The position numbers and the translations under genes are program-made. A stretch of 64,000 nt of DNA from Nocardioides sp. zg-1308 (GTDB taxonomy: Bacteria > Actinomycetota > Actinomycetes > Propionibacteriales > Nocardioidaceae). Shown here one piece after another: positions 43,730-53,068 of the stretch. The notes under the pieces were generated by a model. The model made no database searches. It was not told the origin of the DNA and saw only the letters and a program-made list of their open reading frames with translations. The stretch lies in NCBI RefSeq assembly GCF_013155375.1, contig NZ_JABJQY010000002.1, positions 1,860,001-1,924,000 on the forward strand, given 5' to 3'. Numbering within the stretch: position 1 is the stretch's first letter; every line of letters starts with the position of its first letter.

Positions 43730-44855
43730 CGTGCTGCCCGACCTCCTCGCGTGGTGGGAGGCCGGCGAGACGATCGGTGTCGGCACGGTCGTCGCGACCT
43801 TCCGGTCCGCGCCGCGGCCCCCCGGCGCCTCCATGCTGGTCGGGCCCGACGAGACCGCCGTGGGCTCCGTGTCAGGCGGCTGCGTGGAGGGCGCGGTCTA
43901 CGAGCTCGCGCAGGAGGTGGTGGGCACCGGGCAGCCGGTGCTCGCGCGCTACGGCGTGTCCGACGACGACGCCTTCGCCGTCGGCCTGACCTGCGGCGGC
44001 ATCCTCGACGTCTTCGTCGAGCGGGTCTCGCGCGAGACGTTCCCCGAGCTCGGCGGGGTCGCGGCCGACATCGAGGCGGGGCGGCCGGTCGCCCTGGTCA
44101 CGGTCATCGAGCACCCCGACCCCGAGCGGGTGGGCAGGCGGATGGTGGTGCGACCGGAGGGACCCGCGGAGGGCTCGCTCGGCTCCGGGCGCGCGGACGC
44201 CGCCGTCCACGACGACGCCCTCGGCCTCTTGGCCGCCGGCACCAACGCCACCGTGACCTACGGCCCCGACGGGGAGCGGCGCGGCGAGGGGATGCGCGTG
44301 TTCGTGTGGGGGTTCGCCCCCAGGCCGCGGATGCTGGTCTTCGGGGCCATCGACTTCGCGGCGGCCGTGGCCAAGGTCGGTTCGTTCCTCGGCTACCACA
44401 TCACGGTGTGCGACGCCCGTCCCGTCTTCGCCACGACGTCGCGCTTCCCCGGGGCGGACGAGGTCGTCGTCGACTGGCCGCACCGCTACCTCGCCGCCGA
44501 GGTCGACGCCGGCCGCGTCGACCCGCGGACGGTGCTCGCGGTGCTGACCCACGACCCGAAGTTCGACGTGCCGCTGCTGGAGGTGGCGCTGCGCCTCGAC
44601 GAGGACGTCCGCCCGCGCTACATCGGCGCGATGGGGTCGCGGCGCACGCACGACGAGCGGATGGCGCGGCTCGTCGAGGCGGGGCTCTCGGCGGACGAGC
44701 TCGCCCTGCTGTCGTCCCCGATCGGCCTCGACCTCGGTGCCCGGACGCCCGAGGAGACGGCGGTCTCGATCGCGGCCGAGATCGTCGCCCGGCAGTGGGG
44801 CGGGTCGGGCGAGCGGCTCGCCACGACCCACGGCCGCATCCACCACGACGACTGA
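43722..44855 (+). CDS. XdhC/CoxF-family molybdenum-cofactor maturation protein
   Basis: A 377-residue protein. The N-terminal XdhC_CoxI block contains VGTVVATFRSAPRPPGASMLV and SVSGGCVEGAVYEL with the conserved cysteine, and GLTCGGILDVFVE; the C-terminal Rossmann-like domain has YHITVCDARPVFAT and RYIGAMGSRRTHDERMARL. XdhC binds the molybdenum cofactor, helps sulfurate it and hands it to xanthine-dehydrogenase-type apoenzymes. It is the last gene of the accessory unit (overlaps the CoxE-like gene). Length is at the long end of the family. Confidence 0.9.
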   Translation: MRDVLPDLLAWWEAGETIGVGTVVATFRSAPRPPGASMLVGPDETAVGSVSGGCVEGAVYELAQEVVGTGQPVLARYGVSDDDAFAVGLTCGGILDVFVERVSRETFPELGGVAADIEAGRPVALVTVIEHPDPERVGRRMVVRPEGPAEGSLGSGRADAAVHDDALGLLAAGTNATVTYGPDGERRGEGMRVFVWGFAPRPRMLVFGAIDFAAAVAKVGSFLGYHITVCDARPVFATTSRFPGADEVVVDWPHRYLAAEVDAGRVDPRTVLAVLTHDPKFDVPLLEVALRLDEDVRPRYIGAMGSRRTHDERMARLVEAGLSADELALLSSPIGLDLGARTPEETAVSIAAEIVARQWGGSGERLATTHGRIHHDD

Positions 44856-44883
44856 CCGGAGGCCGCCGTCCCGGGCCGGGGAG

Positions 44884-44912
44884 TTGGACGACCGGCACGA
44901 CCCGCCTATGGT
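44884..44912 (+). promoter_or_regulatory. Promoter of the secreted nuclease-fold gene
   Basis: TTGGAC (44884-44889), 17-base spacer, TATGGT (44907-44912), the best -35/-10 match in this part of the window. Transcription would begin at or beside the GTG at 44920, giving a leaderless message. Confidence 0.6.
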
Positions 44913-44919
44913 CGTGCGG

Positions 44920-45828
44920 GTGTTTTCGCTCCCCGCCCTGCCCCGTGTCCTCGCCCGACCGACCGCGCTCCTCGCGGCCACGGTCCTGCTGACCACCGGC
45001 GCGGCGGGTGGTCCACCCGCGCAGGCGCGTGAGCAGGACCGAGCGTCGGCCTCGGCCGCCGCGTCCGGCCCCGGCAAGGAGTTCGTCGTGGCGTCGCTGA
45101 ACCTCAAGAAGGGGATGCGGGTCGCGGGCATGCGCCACGACATCGGGCAGGTCCTGGACGGCGAGGCCTCGGTCATCGGCTTCCAGGAGCGGCTCTTCAG
45201 CCGCCCGGCACTGCGGGCGGCCCTGCCGAAGTCGTGGACCCTGCTGATGCCGAAGGGCCCGACCGGCACCGACGACAACCCGATCGCCTTCGACAAGGAC
45301 GTCTGGGAGCTCGAGCGGACCTGGGCCCCCCTCCTGACCGCCACCACGTGGCGGCGCTACTCCGGCCGGATCGCCCACGACCAGTACGGCGTCGCGGCGG
45401 TGCTCAGGCACCGGAGGAGCGGGCACGTCATCCGGGCCGTCAGCTTCCACCTGCCCAACCACCTCCACAACCGGCGCACGGGCGGGCCCAACTACGCCAA
45501 CCGCCGCGGCGTGGAGGCCATGTGGCGGATGGCGAGCAGGATCCGCTCGATCGGGCAGCGCGCGCCGGAGGGTCACCAGCTCGTCGCGATGTGCGACTGC
45601 AACGTCACGGCCAACCGCGACACGACCGACCACCTCGTGCGGGGACGGATCACCAGGCCGCTCCGGCTGGAGACCAACTACTCCGCCGACCGGCACCGCC
45701 GGGGCTCGGGGATCGACTACGTGATGGGCGAGCGCGACTCGGACTTCCGGATCCACTCCTTCCACTCCTACCGGAACCTGGTCACCGACCACCCGGGCAT
45801 CGTCGCCACCTTCAGGCGAGCGCGCTGA
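44920..45828 (+). CDS. Secreted endonuclease/exonuclease/phosphatase-fold protein
   Basis: A 302-residue exported protein: signal peptide (about 1-38, ARPTALLAATVLLTTGAAG) and an EEP (DNase I-like) domain. Catalytic-site residues of the fold are present: Asn in VASLNLKKG, Glu in IGFQERLF, His in SFHLPNHLH, Asp/Asn in MCDCNVTANRD, GIDYVMG and the late TDHPGIVATF (Asp-His). It could be a nuclease or phosphodiesterase; the substrate is unknown. I chose GTG 44920 over ATG 44908 because the promoter predicts transcription from there. It sits between the accessory and structural genes of the molybdenum hydroxylase without an obvious link. Confidence 0.83.
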   Translation: MFSLPALPRVLARPTALLAATVLLTTGAAGGPPAQAREQDRASASAAASGPGKEFVVASLNLKKGMRVAGMRHDIGQVLDGEASVIGFQERLFSRPALRAALPKSWTLLMPKGPTGTDDNPIAFDKDVWELERTWAPLLTATTWRRYSGRIAHDQYGVAAVLRHRRSGHVIRAVSFHLPNHLHNRRTGGPNYANRRGVEAMWRMASRIRSIGQRAPEGHQLVAMCDCNVTANRDTTDHLVRGRITRPLRLETNYSADRHRRGSGIDYVMGERDSDFRIHSFHSYRNLVTDHPGIVATFRRAR

Positions 45829-45890
45829 CGCGTCTGCTGTTGCGGTCATCACACTCGGGCTAGGTTGGCGGCGACCGACCGGGAGCCGCC

Positions 45891-47114
45891 ATGAGCATCG
45901 ATGACCTGCACGCCCGCCGCGTGGACGCCGTGCGCGCCTGGACGCGCTTCGTCTCGGCCAGCGACGACGACTCGGACGCCGTGCGGCCAGAGATCCTCCG
46001 GAGCTGGCAGCTGTCGGGAGTCGTCTCGCCCGACGTCACCCAGGCCCCGCTGGCCGACGAGGACGACACCACCGACTTCTGGAACGACTCGCCGCTGCAG
46101 ACCGCGGTCGAGCGGGTGCAGGACGAGCTGCGCCGCACGGCCGAGGACGGCGACCTTGTCATCGCGATCACCGACGAGCAGACGCGGATCCTCTGGACCT
46201 ACGGCGGCCGGGTGATGCGGCGCAAGGCCGAGACGGTCAACTTCGTGCCCGGCGGACGCTGGGACGAGAGGAGCGTGGGCACCAACGCGCTCGCCATCGC
46301 CGGCCGCACCGGCGCGCCGTCGATGGTCTTCAGCGCCGAGCACTACGCCCAGGTCGTGCACAACTGGGTCTGCTGGGCCGCGCCGGTCTTCGACCCCGCC
46401 ACCGGTCGCTCGCTCGGCGTCATCGACCTGTCGACCACCTGGGACCGCACGCACCCGATAGGCCTGGCCACGGCCCGGGTGATGGCGCGGCTCATCGAGG
46501 GCGCGCTGCCCACCGAGCGGCGTACGTCGGCGGCGGGCGACACCGGGCCCGAGGCCCCGGGCCTGACCCTCACCCTGCTCGGCACGGCCGAGGTGTGGCT
46601 CGACGGGCAGCGCCTGCTGCTCAACCGGAGGCAGACCGAGATCCTGGCGCTGCTCGCGCTCCACCCCGGCGGCCTCTCGGTCGAGCACCTGCACTCCCTG
46701 CTCTACGGTGACTCGGCCGTCACCACCTCGACCCTCAAGGCGGAGGTCTCGCACCTCCGGGCGGCGCTGGCCGGACAGCTGTCCTCGCGGCCCTACCGCC
46801 TCACCATGCCGGTCTCGAGCGACGTCGAGCAGGTGCAGCGGCTCCTGCGGCGCGGCGACGTCCGGGCCGCCGTGCGCGCCTACGGCGGGGACCTGCTGCC
46901 CGGCACCGACTCGCCGGCGCTGGTGCAGATGGCCGACTACCTCGCCGTCAGCGTCCGCGAGGCGCTGCTCGCCGACCCCGATCCCGACGCGGTCCTGCGC
47001 TACAGCGACCTCGCGCCGTACGACACCGCGGTCGTCGAGGCCTGCCTCGCCGCGCTGCCGGTGCACCACCCCGTCGCCCCGCTGCTGAAGGGCAAGCTCG
47101 CCAGCGCGCGGTGA
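45891..47114 (+). CDS. GAF-domain transcriptional regulator
   Basis: A 407-residue cytoplasmic regulator. Residues about 60-210 form a GAF-like sensor of the AcoR group (AITDEQTRILWTYGGRVMRR, FVPGGRWDERSVGTNALA, FDPATGRSLGVIDLSTTWD). From about residue 220 there is a winged-helix part of OmpR/BTAD style (LLGTAEVWLDGQRLLLNRRQTEILALLALH by its core RRQTEILALLALHP; TTSTLKAEVSHLRAAL), then a helical tail. No AAA+ sigma-54 domain, so it is not an enhancer-binding protein. Many actinobacterial homologues sit next to dehydrogenases; it could control the molybdenum hydroxylase genes on either side, but that is inferred from position. Confidence 0.82.
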   Translation: MSIDDLHARRVDAVRAWTRFVSASDDDSDAVRPEILRSWQLSGVVSPDVTQAPLADEDDTTDFWNDSPLQTAVERVQDELRRTAEDGDLVIAITDEQTRILWTYGGRVMRRKAETVNFVPGGRWDERSVGTNALAIAGRTGAPSMVFSAEHYAQVVHNWVCWAAPVFDPATGRSLGVIDLSTTWDRTHPIGLATARVMARLIEGALPTERRTSAAGDTGPEAPGLTLTLLGTAEVWLDGQRLLLNRRQTEILALLALHPGGLSVEHLHSLLYGDSAVTTSTLKAEVSHLRAALAGQLSSRPYRLTMPVSSDVEQVQRLLRRGDVRAAVRAYGGDLLPGTDSPALVQMADYLAVSVREALLADPDPDAVLRYSDLAPYDTAVVEACLAALPVHHPVAPLLKGKLASAR

Positions 47115-47223
47115 CCTCCGAATTGGGGATATCCCTTCACCACACGGCCGGTCCGGGACGTCGTGGCGATCCTGAAATGACGTGCCGCGCCGGGAGGACG
47201 TGGCCATGTCTGAGGGAGAACGC

Positions 47224-48285
47224 ATGACCAGAACACGAAGCGGAGCGGCTGCAGCAGCGGTGACCATCCTGGTGGGGAGCGTGCTCGCCACGCCCGCAGC
47301 GGGTGCCGTGGCGGCCCCCGAACCCACCACGGTGGCGAAGAAGCTCGTCACACCGCTCAGCATGGTGGTCGCCGGCGACGGCACCGCCTACGTCAGCCAG
47401 AACTTCGCCGGACTGCTCACCGCGGTCGTGCCCGGCAAGAAGCCGCAGGTCGTCTTCGCGGCCGAGAAGGGCACCGAGGTCGGCGCCCTGTCCGAGGCGG
47501 GCGGCACCGTCCGCTTCGCCACCACCAAGGGCAAGGCGACCAAGCTGTGGTCGATGCGTCCGGGGAGCCGGCCGAGCAAGATCGCCGACCTGTGGAAGCA
47601 CGAGCGCACGAAGAACCCCGACGGTGACCAGGCCTACGGCTTCGTCGGCCTCGACCCCGCCTGCGCTGCCCAGGTCCCGCCCGACGTGCCGGCCACCTAC
47701 ACGGGCATCCTCGAGTCACACCCCTACGGCTCCACGGTGCACCGCGGCACGACGTACGTCGCCGACGCCGCCGGCAACACCATCGTCGGCGTCAAGGACA
47801 ACGGCAAGGTCTCGACCGTCGCGGTGCTGCCCCCGGTTCCGGTGGTCGTCACCGCCGAGGCGGCCGCCGCCAACGCGCTGCCGGCGTGCACCGTCGGCAA
47901 GACCTACAACTTCGAGCCGGTCCCGACCGACGTCGAGGTCGGCAAGGGCGGCTGGCTCTACGTCACGCTGCTGCCCGGTGGCCCCGAGGACGGCAGCACC
48001 GGTGCGCAGGGCCGGCTGGTCAAGGTGAAGGCGAAGAGCGGCAAGGTCCGCGAGGTCGCCTCCGGCTTCGCCGGCGCCACCGGGGTGGCCGTCGCCGACA
48101 ACGGTGACGTCTACGTCGCCCAGCTCTTCGCCGGCCAGGTCTCGCGCGTCCGCAGCGGAAGCAGCACGGCCAAGCCGTACGCCAGCACGATGATGCCCGC
48201 CGCGGTCGAGTGGGCCGACGGGGACCTCTACGTCAGCGCCAACGTGCTGTCGGAGAAGCCCAAGGGCGTGGTGCTGCGCTACTGA
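47224..48285 (+). CDS. ScyD/ScyE-family secreted beta-propeller protein
   Basis: A 353-residue exported protein with signal peptide (about 1-34, AAAAAVTILVGSVLATPAAG) and an NHL/SMP30-like beta-propeller with repeating strands such as LVTPLSMVVAGDGTAYVSQNF, GFAGATGVAVADNGDVYVAQLF (quoted by core GVAVADNGDVYVAQLF) and AAVEWADGDLYVSANVL. ScyD/ScyE family members were first seen in scytonemin loci, but most actinobacterial ones have unknown function. GTG and ATG choices: ATG 47224 follows GGGAGA; ATG 47206 is in frame but less well placed. A hairpin follows the stop. Confidence 0.82.
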   Translation: MTRTRSGAAAAAVTILVGSVLATPAAGAVAAPEPTTVAKKLVTPLSMVVAGDGTAYVSQNFAGLLTAVVPGKKPQVVFAAEKGTEVGALSEAGGTVRFATTKGKATKLWSMRPGSRPSKIADLWKHERTKNPDGDQAYGFVGLDPACAAQVPPDVPATYTGILESHPYGSTVHRGTTYVADAAGNTIVGVKDNGKVSTVAVLPPVPVVVTAEAAAANALPACTVGKTYNFEPVPTDVEVGKGGWLYVTLLPGGPEDGSTGAQGRLVKVKAKSGKVREVASGFAGATGVAVADNGDVYVAQLFAGQVSRVRSGSSTAKPYASTMMPAAVEWADGDLYVSANVLSEKPKGVVLRY

Positions 48286-48299
48286 GCGCTCCGGCTCCA

Positions 48300-48317
48300 G
48301 CCCGGCTGCTGCCGGGC
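48300..48317 (+). terminator. Hairpin after the ScyD-like gene
   Basis: GCCCGGC TGCT GCCGGGC, a perfect 7-bp stem 14 bases after the stop codon. Confidence 0.5.
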
Positions 48318-48391
48318 GTGCGAGGTGGTCTCGACGCGCCACCACTGCCTCGCGCGCTCGGCAGCGCCGCTTGCTCGACCGGGACAGCCTC

Positions 48392-48420
48392 GACCGCGAG
48401 CTCGTGCCTCGCTCGCGGTC
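48392..48420. repeat. Third copy of the hairpin with loop CTCGTGCCTCG
   Basis: Perfect 9-bp stem GACCGCGAG/CTCGCGGTC around the same 11-base loop found at 16202-16212 and 16251-16261, in the 215-base gap before the small-subunit gene. The upstream 80 bases (GGTGGTCTCGACGCG and CTGCCTCGCGCGCTCGGC-like text) also look like a decayed repeat. Confidence 0.55.
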
Positions 48421-48455
48421 GGCCTGCCCCCAACCATCGACCAACCAGTGCGGCC

Positions 48456-48484
48456 TAGCGTCCGGGGCGAGTGACCCACCTCAC
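48456..48484 (+). promoter_or_regulatory. Promoter -10 and CRP-like site before the molybdenum hydroxylase genes
   Basis: TAGCGT (48456-48461) is a likely -10. Just downstream GTGA-N6-TCAC (48471-48484), within AGTGACCCACCTCACA, matches nine of ten positions of the CRP consensus TGTGA-N6-TCACA. Lying after the start point, it would act as a repressor site if real. Confidence 0.4.
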
Positions 48485-48500
48485 ACGCCCGGAGGCACGA

Positions 48501-48974
48501 ATGACCAAGATCGAACTCACCGTCGACGGGGCCGCGGTCTCCGACGACGTCGAGCCGCGGATGCTGCTGGTGCAGTACCTGCGGGAGAGGCTCGGCAAGA
48601 CCGGCACCGTGATCGGGTGCGACACCTCCAACTGCGGGGCGTGCACCGTCCACCTCGACGGCACGAGCGTGAAGTCGTGCAACGTGCTGGCCGTCCAGGC
48701 CGCCGGGCGCACCGTCACCACCATCGAGGGCCTCGCCGACACGGCCGAGGGCGACCTGCACCCGGTGCAGGCGGCCTTCCGCGAGTGCCACGGCCTCCAG
48801 TGCGGCTTCTGCACGCCGGGCATGATCATGCAGGCGGTCGACCTCCTCGCGGAGAACCCCGACCCCACCGAGGAGGAGGTCCGGCTCGGCATGGAGGGCA
48901 ACCTCTGCCGCTGCACGGGCTACCACAACATCGTCCGGAGCGTGCTCCACGCCGCCGACGGAGCGAAGGCATGA
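48501..48974 (+). CDS. Form II CO-dehydrogenase-like small subunit (2Fe-2S, CoxS-like)
   Basis: A 157-residue iron-sulfur subunit of a molybdenum hydroxylase. The plant-type 2Fe-2S site is [16 protein letters not shown] with a later SC (CNVLAV region), and the second 2Fe-2S site is [13 protein letters not shown] with [13 protein letters not shown]. Both clusters relay electrons from the molybdenum subunit to FAD in the medium subunit. The ATG follows GGAGG. Order here is small-large-medium, typical of form II. Its stop overlaps the large-subunit start by four bases (ATGA). Confidence 0.93.
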   Translation: MTKIELTVDGAAVSDDVEPRMLLVQYLRERLGKTGTVIGCDTSNCGACTVHLDGTSVKSCNVLAVQAAGRTVTTIEGLADTAEGDLHPVQAAFRECHGLQCGFCTPGMIMQAVDLLAENPDPTEEEVRLGMEGNLCRCTGYHNIVRSVLHAADGAKA

Positions 48975-51466
48975 CCGCCACCCAGGCCCGCCCTGCCGCC
49001 GCCGAGATCGGCCGCGACCGCCGGCGCAAGGAGGACCAGCGCCTCATCACCGGACGTACGCGCTGGACCGACAACATCACGCTGCCCGGGATGCTCCACC
49101 TGGCGATGGTGCACAGCCCCTTCGCGCACGCCGCCATCACCTCCATCGACACCGAGGCGGCGAGGGCCTCGACCAACGTCGTCGCGGTGCTCACGGGCAA
49201 GGACTTCGGCGACGAGCTCGGCGTCTGCATCAACGCCTGGCCGATCACGCCCGACCAGAAGACACCGACCCACTCGCCCATGCCGGCCGACCGGGTCGCC
49301 TTCGCCGGTGAGGTCGTCGCCGTCGTGGTCGCGCGCACCGCCGCAGAGGCCCGCGACGCCGCCGAGCTGGTGGACGTCGAGTACGACGAGCTGCCCGCCG
49401 TGGTCGGCATCAAGAACGCCCTCCAGGACGTGGTCCTCGCCCACCCGGACCTCGGCACCAACAAGTCCGCGCTGTGGGTGCTCGACTCCGCCGAGGCCGG
49501 GACGGGGGCGGACGTGGAGGCCGCCATCGAGGCGGCCCGCGCCGACGGCATCCTCATCGAGCGGGAGTACCGCCAGCAGCGCCTCATCCCCGCCTTCATG
49601 GAGCCCCGCAGCGTGGTGGTGGACCCCACCGGCGAGCAGCTCACCATGTGGTCGGCCACGCAGATCCCGCACATCCTCCGGTTCGCCCTGGCGGCCACCA
49701 CCGGCGTGCCCGAGTCCAAGATCCGGGTCATCGCCCCCGACGTCGGTGGTGGCTTCGGCGGCAAGCTGCAGACCACGCCCGAGGAGTGGATCGCCTGGGC
49801 GGTCGCCCGGCGGCTGTCGAAGCCGGTGAAGTACACCGAGACCCGCAGCGAGAGCCTGATGGCCGCGCACCACGGTCGCGACCAGGTGCAGACGCTCACG
49901 CTGGCGGCGGACCGGGACGGCAAGGTCACCGGCCTCAAGGTGCACCTCGACGCCGACCTCGGCGCCTACATCGCCGTCGTCGGTGGCGGCGTGCCCGTGC
50001 TCGGCGCCTTCATGTTCAACGCGATCTACAAGTTCCCGGCCTACCGCTTCGAGTGCCAGACCGTGCTGACCAACACCACGTTCACCGACGCCTACCGCGG
50101 CGCAGGCCGGCCCGAGGCGACGTACGCCATCGAGCGGCTGATGGACGAGCTCGCCGCCGAGGTCGGCGTCGACCCCCTGGAGATCCGCGAGCGCAACTGG
50201 ATCACGCACGAGGAGTTCCCCTTCACGACCGTGGCGGGCCTGGAGTACGACTCGGGCAACTACGAGGCGGCGACGGCGAAGGCCAAGGAGTCCTTCGGCT
50301 ACGACGAGCTGCGCCGCGAGCAGGCCGAGCGCCGCGAGCGCGGTGACCGGGTGCAGCTGGGGATCGGCGTCTCGACGTTCACCGAGATGTGCGGGCTAGC
50401 GCCGAGCCGGGTGCTCGGCAGCCTCGACTACGGCGCCGGCGGCTGGGAGAGCGCGAGCGTGCGGATGCTGGCCACCGGCAAGGTGGAGATCGTCACCGGC
50501 GCCAGCGCGCACGGCCAGGGCCACGAGACGGCGTTCAGCCAGATCGTGGCCGACCGGCTCGGTGTGCCCTTCGAGGACGTGGAGGTGCTGCACGGCGACA
50601 CCCAGGTCGCTCCCAAGGGCCTCGACACCTACGGCTCCCGGTCCCTCGTCGTCGGTGGTGAGGCGCTGGTCAAGGCGGTCGACAAGGTCGTCGACAAGGC
50701 CAAGCACCTCGCTGCCCACCTGCTCGAGGCCAGCGAGGACGACCTCGACTACGCCGACGGGCGCTTCTCCGTCCGCGGCACCGACCAGGGCATCGCCATC
50801 CAGGAGCTGGCGACCGCGGCCTTCGCGGCGCACGACTACCCGGAGGACATGGAGCCCAACCTCGACGCCGACGCGACGTACGACCCGGTGAACTTCAACT
50901 ACCCCCACGGCACGCACCTGTGCGCGATGGAGGTCGACACCGAGACCGGCGCCGTGACGATGCGCAAGTACACCTGCTGCGACGACATCGGCGTCATCAT
51001 CAACCCCCTCATCGTCGCCGGACAGGTGCACGGCGGGCTGGTGCAGGGCATCGCGCAGGCCCTGTGGGAGGAGGCGGTGCACGACGAGTCGGGGACGCTG
51101 GTCAGCGGCTCGTTCGTCGACTACCTGCTGCCGACGTCGGCCGACACGATCTCCTTCGACGTGGTCCACGTCGACGACCCCAGCGTCTGCACGACCAACA
51201 CCCTGGGCACGAAGGGGGTCGGCGAGGCCGGCACGATCGCGTCCACGCCGGCGGTGGTCAACGCCGTCGTCGACGCCGTCCGGCACCTCGGCGTGCGCGA
51301 CATCCAGATGCCCTGCACGCCCGAGCGGGTCTGGCGGGCGATCCAGGGCTCGAAGGCCGGGGGAGCGACCGAGACACCGCCCGACGCCATGCCGCACTTC
51401 GTCGACGGCGAGCCCAACCAGCAGAGCCACGACGGAGCCATCGACCAGGACGGAGCAGGCCAGTGA
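48971..51466 (+). CDS. Form II CO-dehydrogenase-like molybdenum large subunit
   Basis: An 831-residue xanthine-dehydrogenase-family catalytic subunit (slightly longer than usual, with a 35-residue acidic C-terminal tail). Cofactor motifs: [53 protein letters not shown] and [18 protein letters not shown], where E752 is the catalytic glutamate. The active-site loop is AYRGAGR (residues 374-380), not the AYXCSFR of true form I CO dehydrogenases, so CO oxidation is unlikely or at least unproven; the natural substrate is unknown, an aromatic or N-heterocyclic compound being plausible. Overlaps both neighbours by four bases (ATGA, GTGA). Confidence 0.93.
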   Translation: MTATQARPAAAEIGRDRRRKEDQRLITGRTRWTDNITLPGMLHLAMVHSPFAHAAITSIDTEAARASTNVVAVLTGKDFGDELGVCINAWPITPDQKTPTHSPMPADRVAFAGEVVAVVVARTAAEARDAAELVDVEYDELPAVVGIKNALQDVVLAHPDLGTNKSALWVLDSAEAGTGADVEAAIEAARADGILIEREYRQQRLIPAFMEPRSVVVDPTGEQLTMWSATQIPHILRFALAATTGVPESKIRVIAPDVGGGFGGKLQTTPEEWIAWAVARRLSKPVKYTETRSESLMAAHHGRDQVQTLTLAADRDGKVTGLKVHLDADLGAYIAVVGGGVPVLGAFMFNAIYKFPAYRFECQTVLTNTTFTDAYRGAGRPEATYAIERLMDELAAEVGVDPLEIRERNWITHEEFPFTTVAGLEYDSGNYEAATAKAKESFGYDELRREQAERRERGDRVQLGIGVSTFTEMCGLAPSRVLGSLDYGAGGWESASVRMLATGKVEIVTGASAHGQGHETAFSQIVADRLGVPFEDVEVLHGDTQVAPKGLDTYGSRSLVVGGEALVKAVDKVVDKAKHLAAHLLEASEDDLDYADGRFSVRGTDQGIAIQELATAAFAAHDYPEDMEPNLDADATYDPVNFNYPHGTHLCAMEVDTETGAVTMRKYTCCDDIGVIINPLIVAGQVHGGLVQGIAQALWEEAVHDESGTLVSGSFVDYLLPTSADTISFDVVHVDDPSVCTTNTLGTKGVGEAGTIASTPAVVNAVVDAVRHLGVRDIQMPCTPERVWRAIQGSKAGGATETPPDAMPHFVDGEPNQQSHDGAIDQDGAGQ

Positions 51467-52308
51467 TCCCGGTGAAGTTCGACTACCTCGCGCCCACCTC
51501 GGTCGAGGAGGCGCTCGCCGCGCTCGGCCAGCACGGCGACGAGGCGAAGATCCTGGCCGGCGGCCAGAGCCTGCTCCCCGTGCTGCGGATGCGGCTCAAC
51601 GCGCCCGAGGTGGTCATCGACCTCGGTGGCATCTCCTCGCTCCGCGGGATCCGGGACGACGGGGACGCCATCGTGATCGGAGCGATGACCACCCACCACG
51701 ACGTCCGCGACCACGACCTGGTCAAGGAGCACGCGCTGCTGATCTCCAAGGCGGCCGCCGAGGTCGCGGACTCCCAGATCCGCCACCGCGGCACCTTCGG
51801 CGGCGCCCTGGCGCACGCCGACCCTGCCGGCGACCTCGGGGCCCCCGTGCTCGCGCTCGGCGCCCAGTTCGTCATCGCCGGACCGGGCGGCACGCGGACG
51901 GTGGAGGCCACGGACTTCTTCGTGGACCTGTTCGAGACCGCCATCGGCGAGGACGAGATCCTCACCGAGGTGCGCGTGCCCAAGCACACCGGCTGGGGCG
52001 CGCACTACGAGAAGTTCGTCCGGGTCGCGCACCAGTGGCCGATCGTCGCGGTCGCCGCCACCGTCAGGGGCTCGATCGACGAGGCGCGGGTGGGCCTGAC
52101 CAACATGGGCTCGACACCGCTGCGGGCGAGCGCGACCGAGGCGGCGCTCGCCGGCGCGACCGCCACCGAGGACGGCGTGCGGGAGGCCGCGCAGCTGGCG
52201 GTCGAGGGCACGAACCCGCCGTCGGACCTCAACGGTGCCGCCGACTACCGCCGCCACCTCGCGCAGGTGCTGACGGCGCGAGCCGTCCTCAGGGCCGCGG
52301 GGGCCTGA
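51463..52308 (+). CDS. Form II CO-dehydrogenase-like FAD-binding medium subunit
   Basis: A 281-residue FAD subunit. It starts [24 protein letters not shown] motifs are AKILAGGQSLLPVLRMRL and QIRHRGTFGGALAHADPAGDL (T-x-G-G), with the C-terminal CO_deh_flav_C domain (about 175-281). It passes electrons from the iron-sulfur subunit to the acceptor. The GTG start overlaps the large-subunit stop (GTGA), confirming one transcript and 1:1:1 production. The CoxG-like gene follows one base after its stop. Confidence 0.93.
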   Translation: MIPVKFDYLAPTSVEEALAALGQHGDEAKILAGGQSLLPVLRMRLNAPEVVIDLGGISSLRGIRDDGDAIVIGAMTTHHDVRDHDLVKEHALLISKAAAEVADSQIRHRGTFGGALAHADPAGDLGAPVLALGAQFVIAGPGGTRTVEATDFFVDLFETAIGEDEILTEVRVPKHTGWGAHYEKFVRVAHQWPIVAVAATVRGSIDEARVGLTNMGSTPLRASATEAALAGATATEDGVREAAQLAVEGTNPPSDLNGAADYRRHLAQVLTARAVLRAAGA

Positions 52309-52309
52309 G

Positions 52310-53044
52310 GTGGAGCTGTCCCACCGGTTCACCGTCCCGATCGGCGTCGAGGAGACCTGGGCGCACTTCAACGACATCGCCTCGGTCGCGGAGTGCTTCC
52401 CGGGGGCGGTGGTGACCGAGGCCGACGAGTCCTCGTTCGCCGGCTCGGTCAAGGTGAAGCTCGGCCCGATCGCCCTGCTCTACACCGGCTCCGGCACGTT
52501 CGTCGAGAAGGACCCCGACGCGCACCGCTTCGTCGTGGACGCCAAGGGCAAGGACAAGCGCGGCAACGGCACGGCGGGGGCGAAGGTCACCGTCTCGATG
52601 ACCGACGCCGCCGGGGCGACCGACGTCTCGGTGGAGACCGACCTGGCCGTCACCGGCAAGCCGGCGCAGTTCGGCCGCGGCGTGATGCAGGACGTTTCCG
52701 ACAAGCTGCTCGGCCAGTTCGTGGCGTGCCTCGAGCAGCGGCTCGCCGCTCCCGAGCCCGCGTCCGCCCCGGCGCCCGCCGCGCCCGCTGACGCCACGAC
52801 CGCCGAGCCGCCGCCGGAGCCGGACGCGACGACGGTCGCGCTGGCCACCGGACCGGCCGTCGCCGCCCCGCCGGTCGCCCCGCCGGCGCCACCGCCCCCG
52901 GCCGCGGTCAGGTCGCAGCCCGAGGCGCTCGACCTGGGGAGCGCGGTCGTCCCGGTCCTGGCCAAGTCGTACTGGAGGCAGGCGTTCGCCGTCGTGGTCG
53001 GTGTCGCCCTCATGCGCCGGTGGCGCCGGAGGCGCCGGCGGTGA
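52310..53044 (+). CDS. CoxG-like SRPBCC protein with C-terminal membrane anchor
   Basis: A 244-residue protein. Residues 1-150 are a SRPBCC/CoxG domain (MELSHRFTVPIGVEETWAHF, FPGAVVTEADE, GSVKVKLGPIALLYTGSGTF, DLAVTGKPAQFGRGVMQDVSDKL by its core GKPAQFGRGVMQDV). A 60-residue proline/alanine linker leads to a C-terminal helix (SYWRQAFAVVVGVALM) and an arginine-rich end. CoxG proteins tether CO dehydrogenase to the membrane and may bind quinones; the anchor here fits that role for the form II enzyme. It is the last gene of the structural operon. Confidence 0.88.
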   Translation: MELSHRFTVPIGVEETWAHFNDIASVAECFPGAVVTEADESSFAGSVKVKLGPIALLYTGSGTFVEKDPDAHRFVVDAKGKDKRGNGTAGAKVTVSMTDAAGATDVSVETDLAVTGKPAQFGRGVMQDVSDKLLGQFVACLEQRLAAPEPASAPAPAAPADATTAEPPPEPDATTVALATGPAVAAPPVAPPAPPPPAAVRSQPEALDLGSAVVPVLAKSYWRQAFAVVVGVALMRRWRRRRRR

Positions 53045-53068
53045 GCCTCCGGGCTGCCGGACGCCTGC

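Noticed and set aside
48371..48970. N-terminal extension of the large subunit by 200 codons
   Set aside because: It is an alternative frame over the small-subunit gene; the conserved large-subunit start is ATG 48971 with ATGA overlap.
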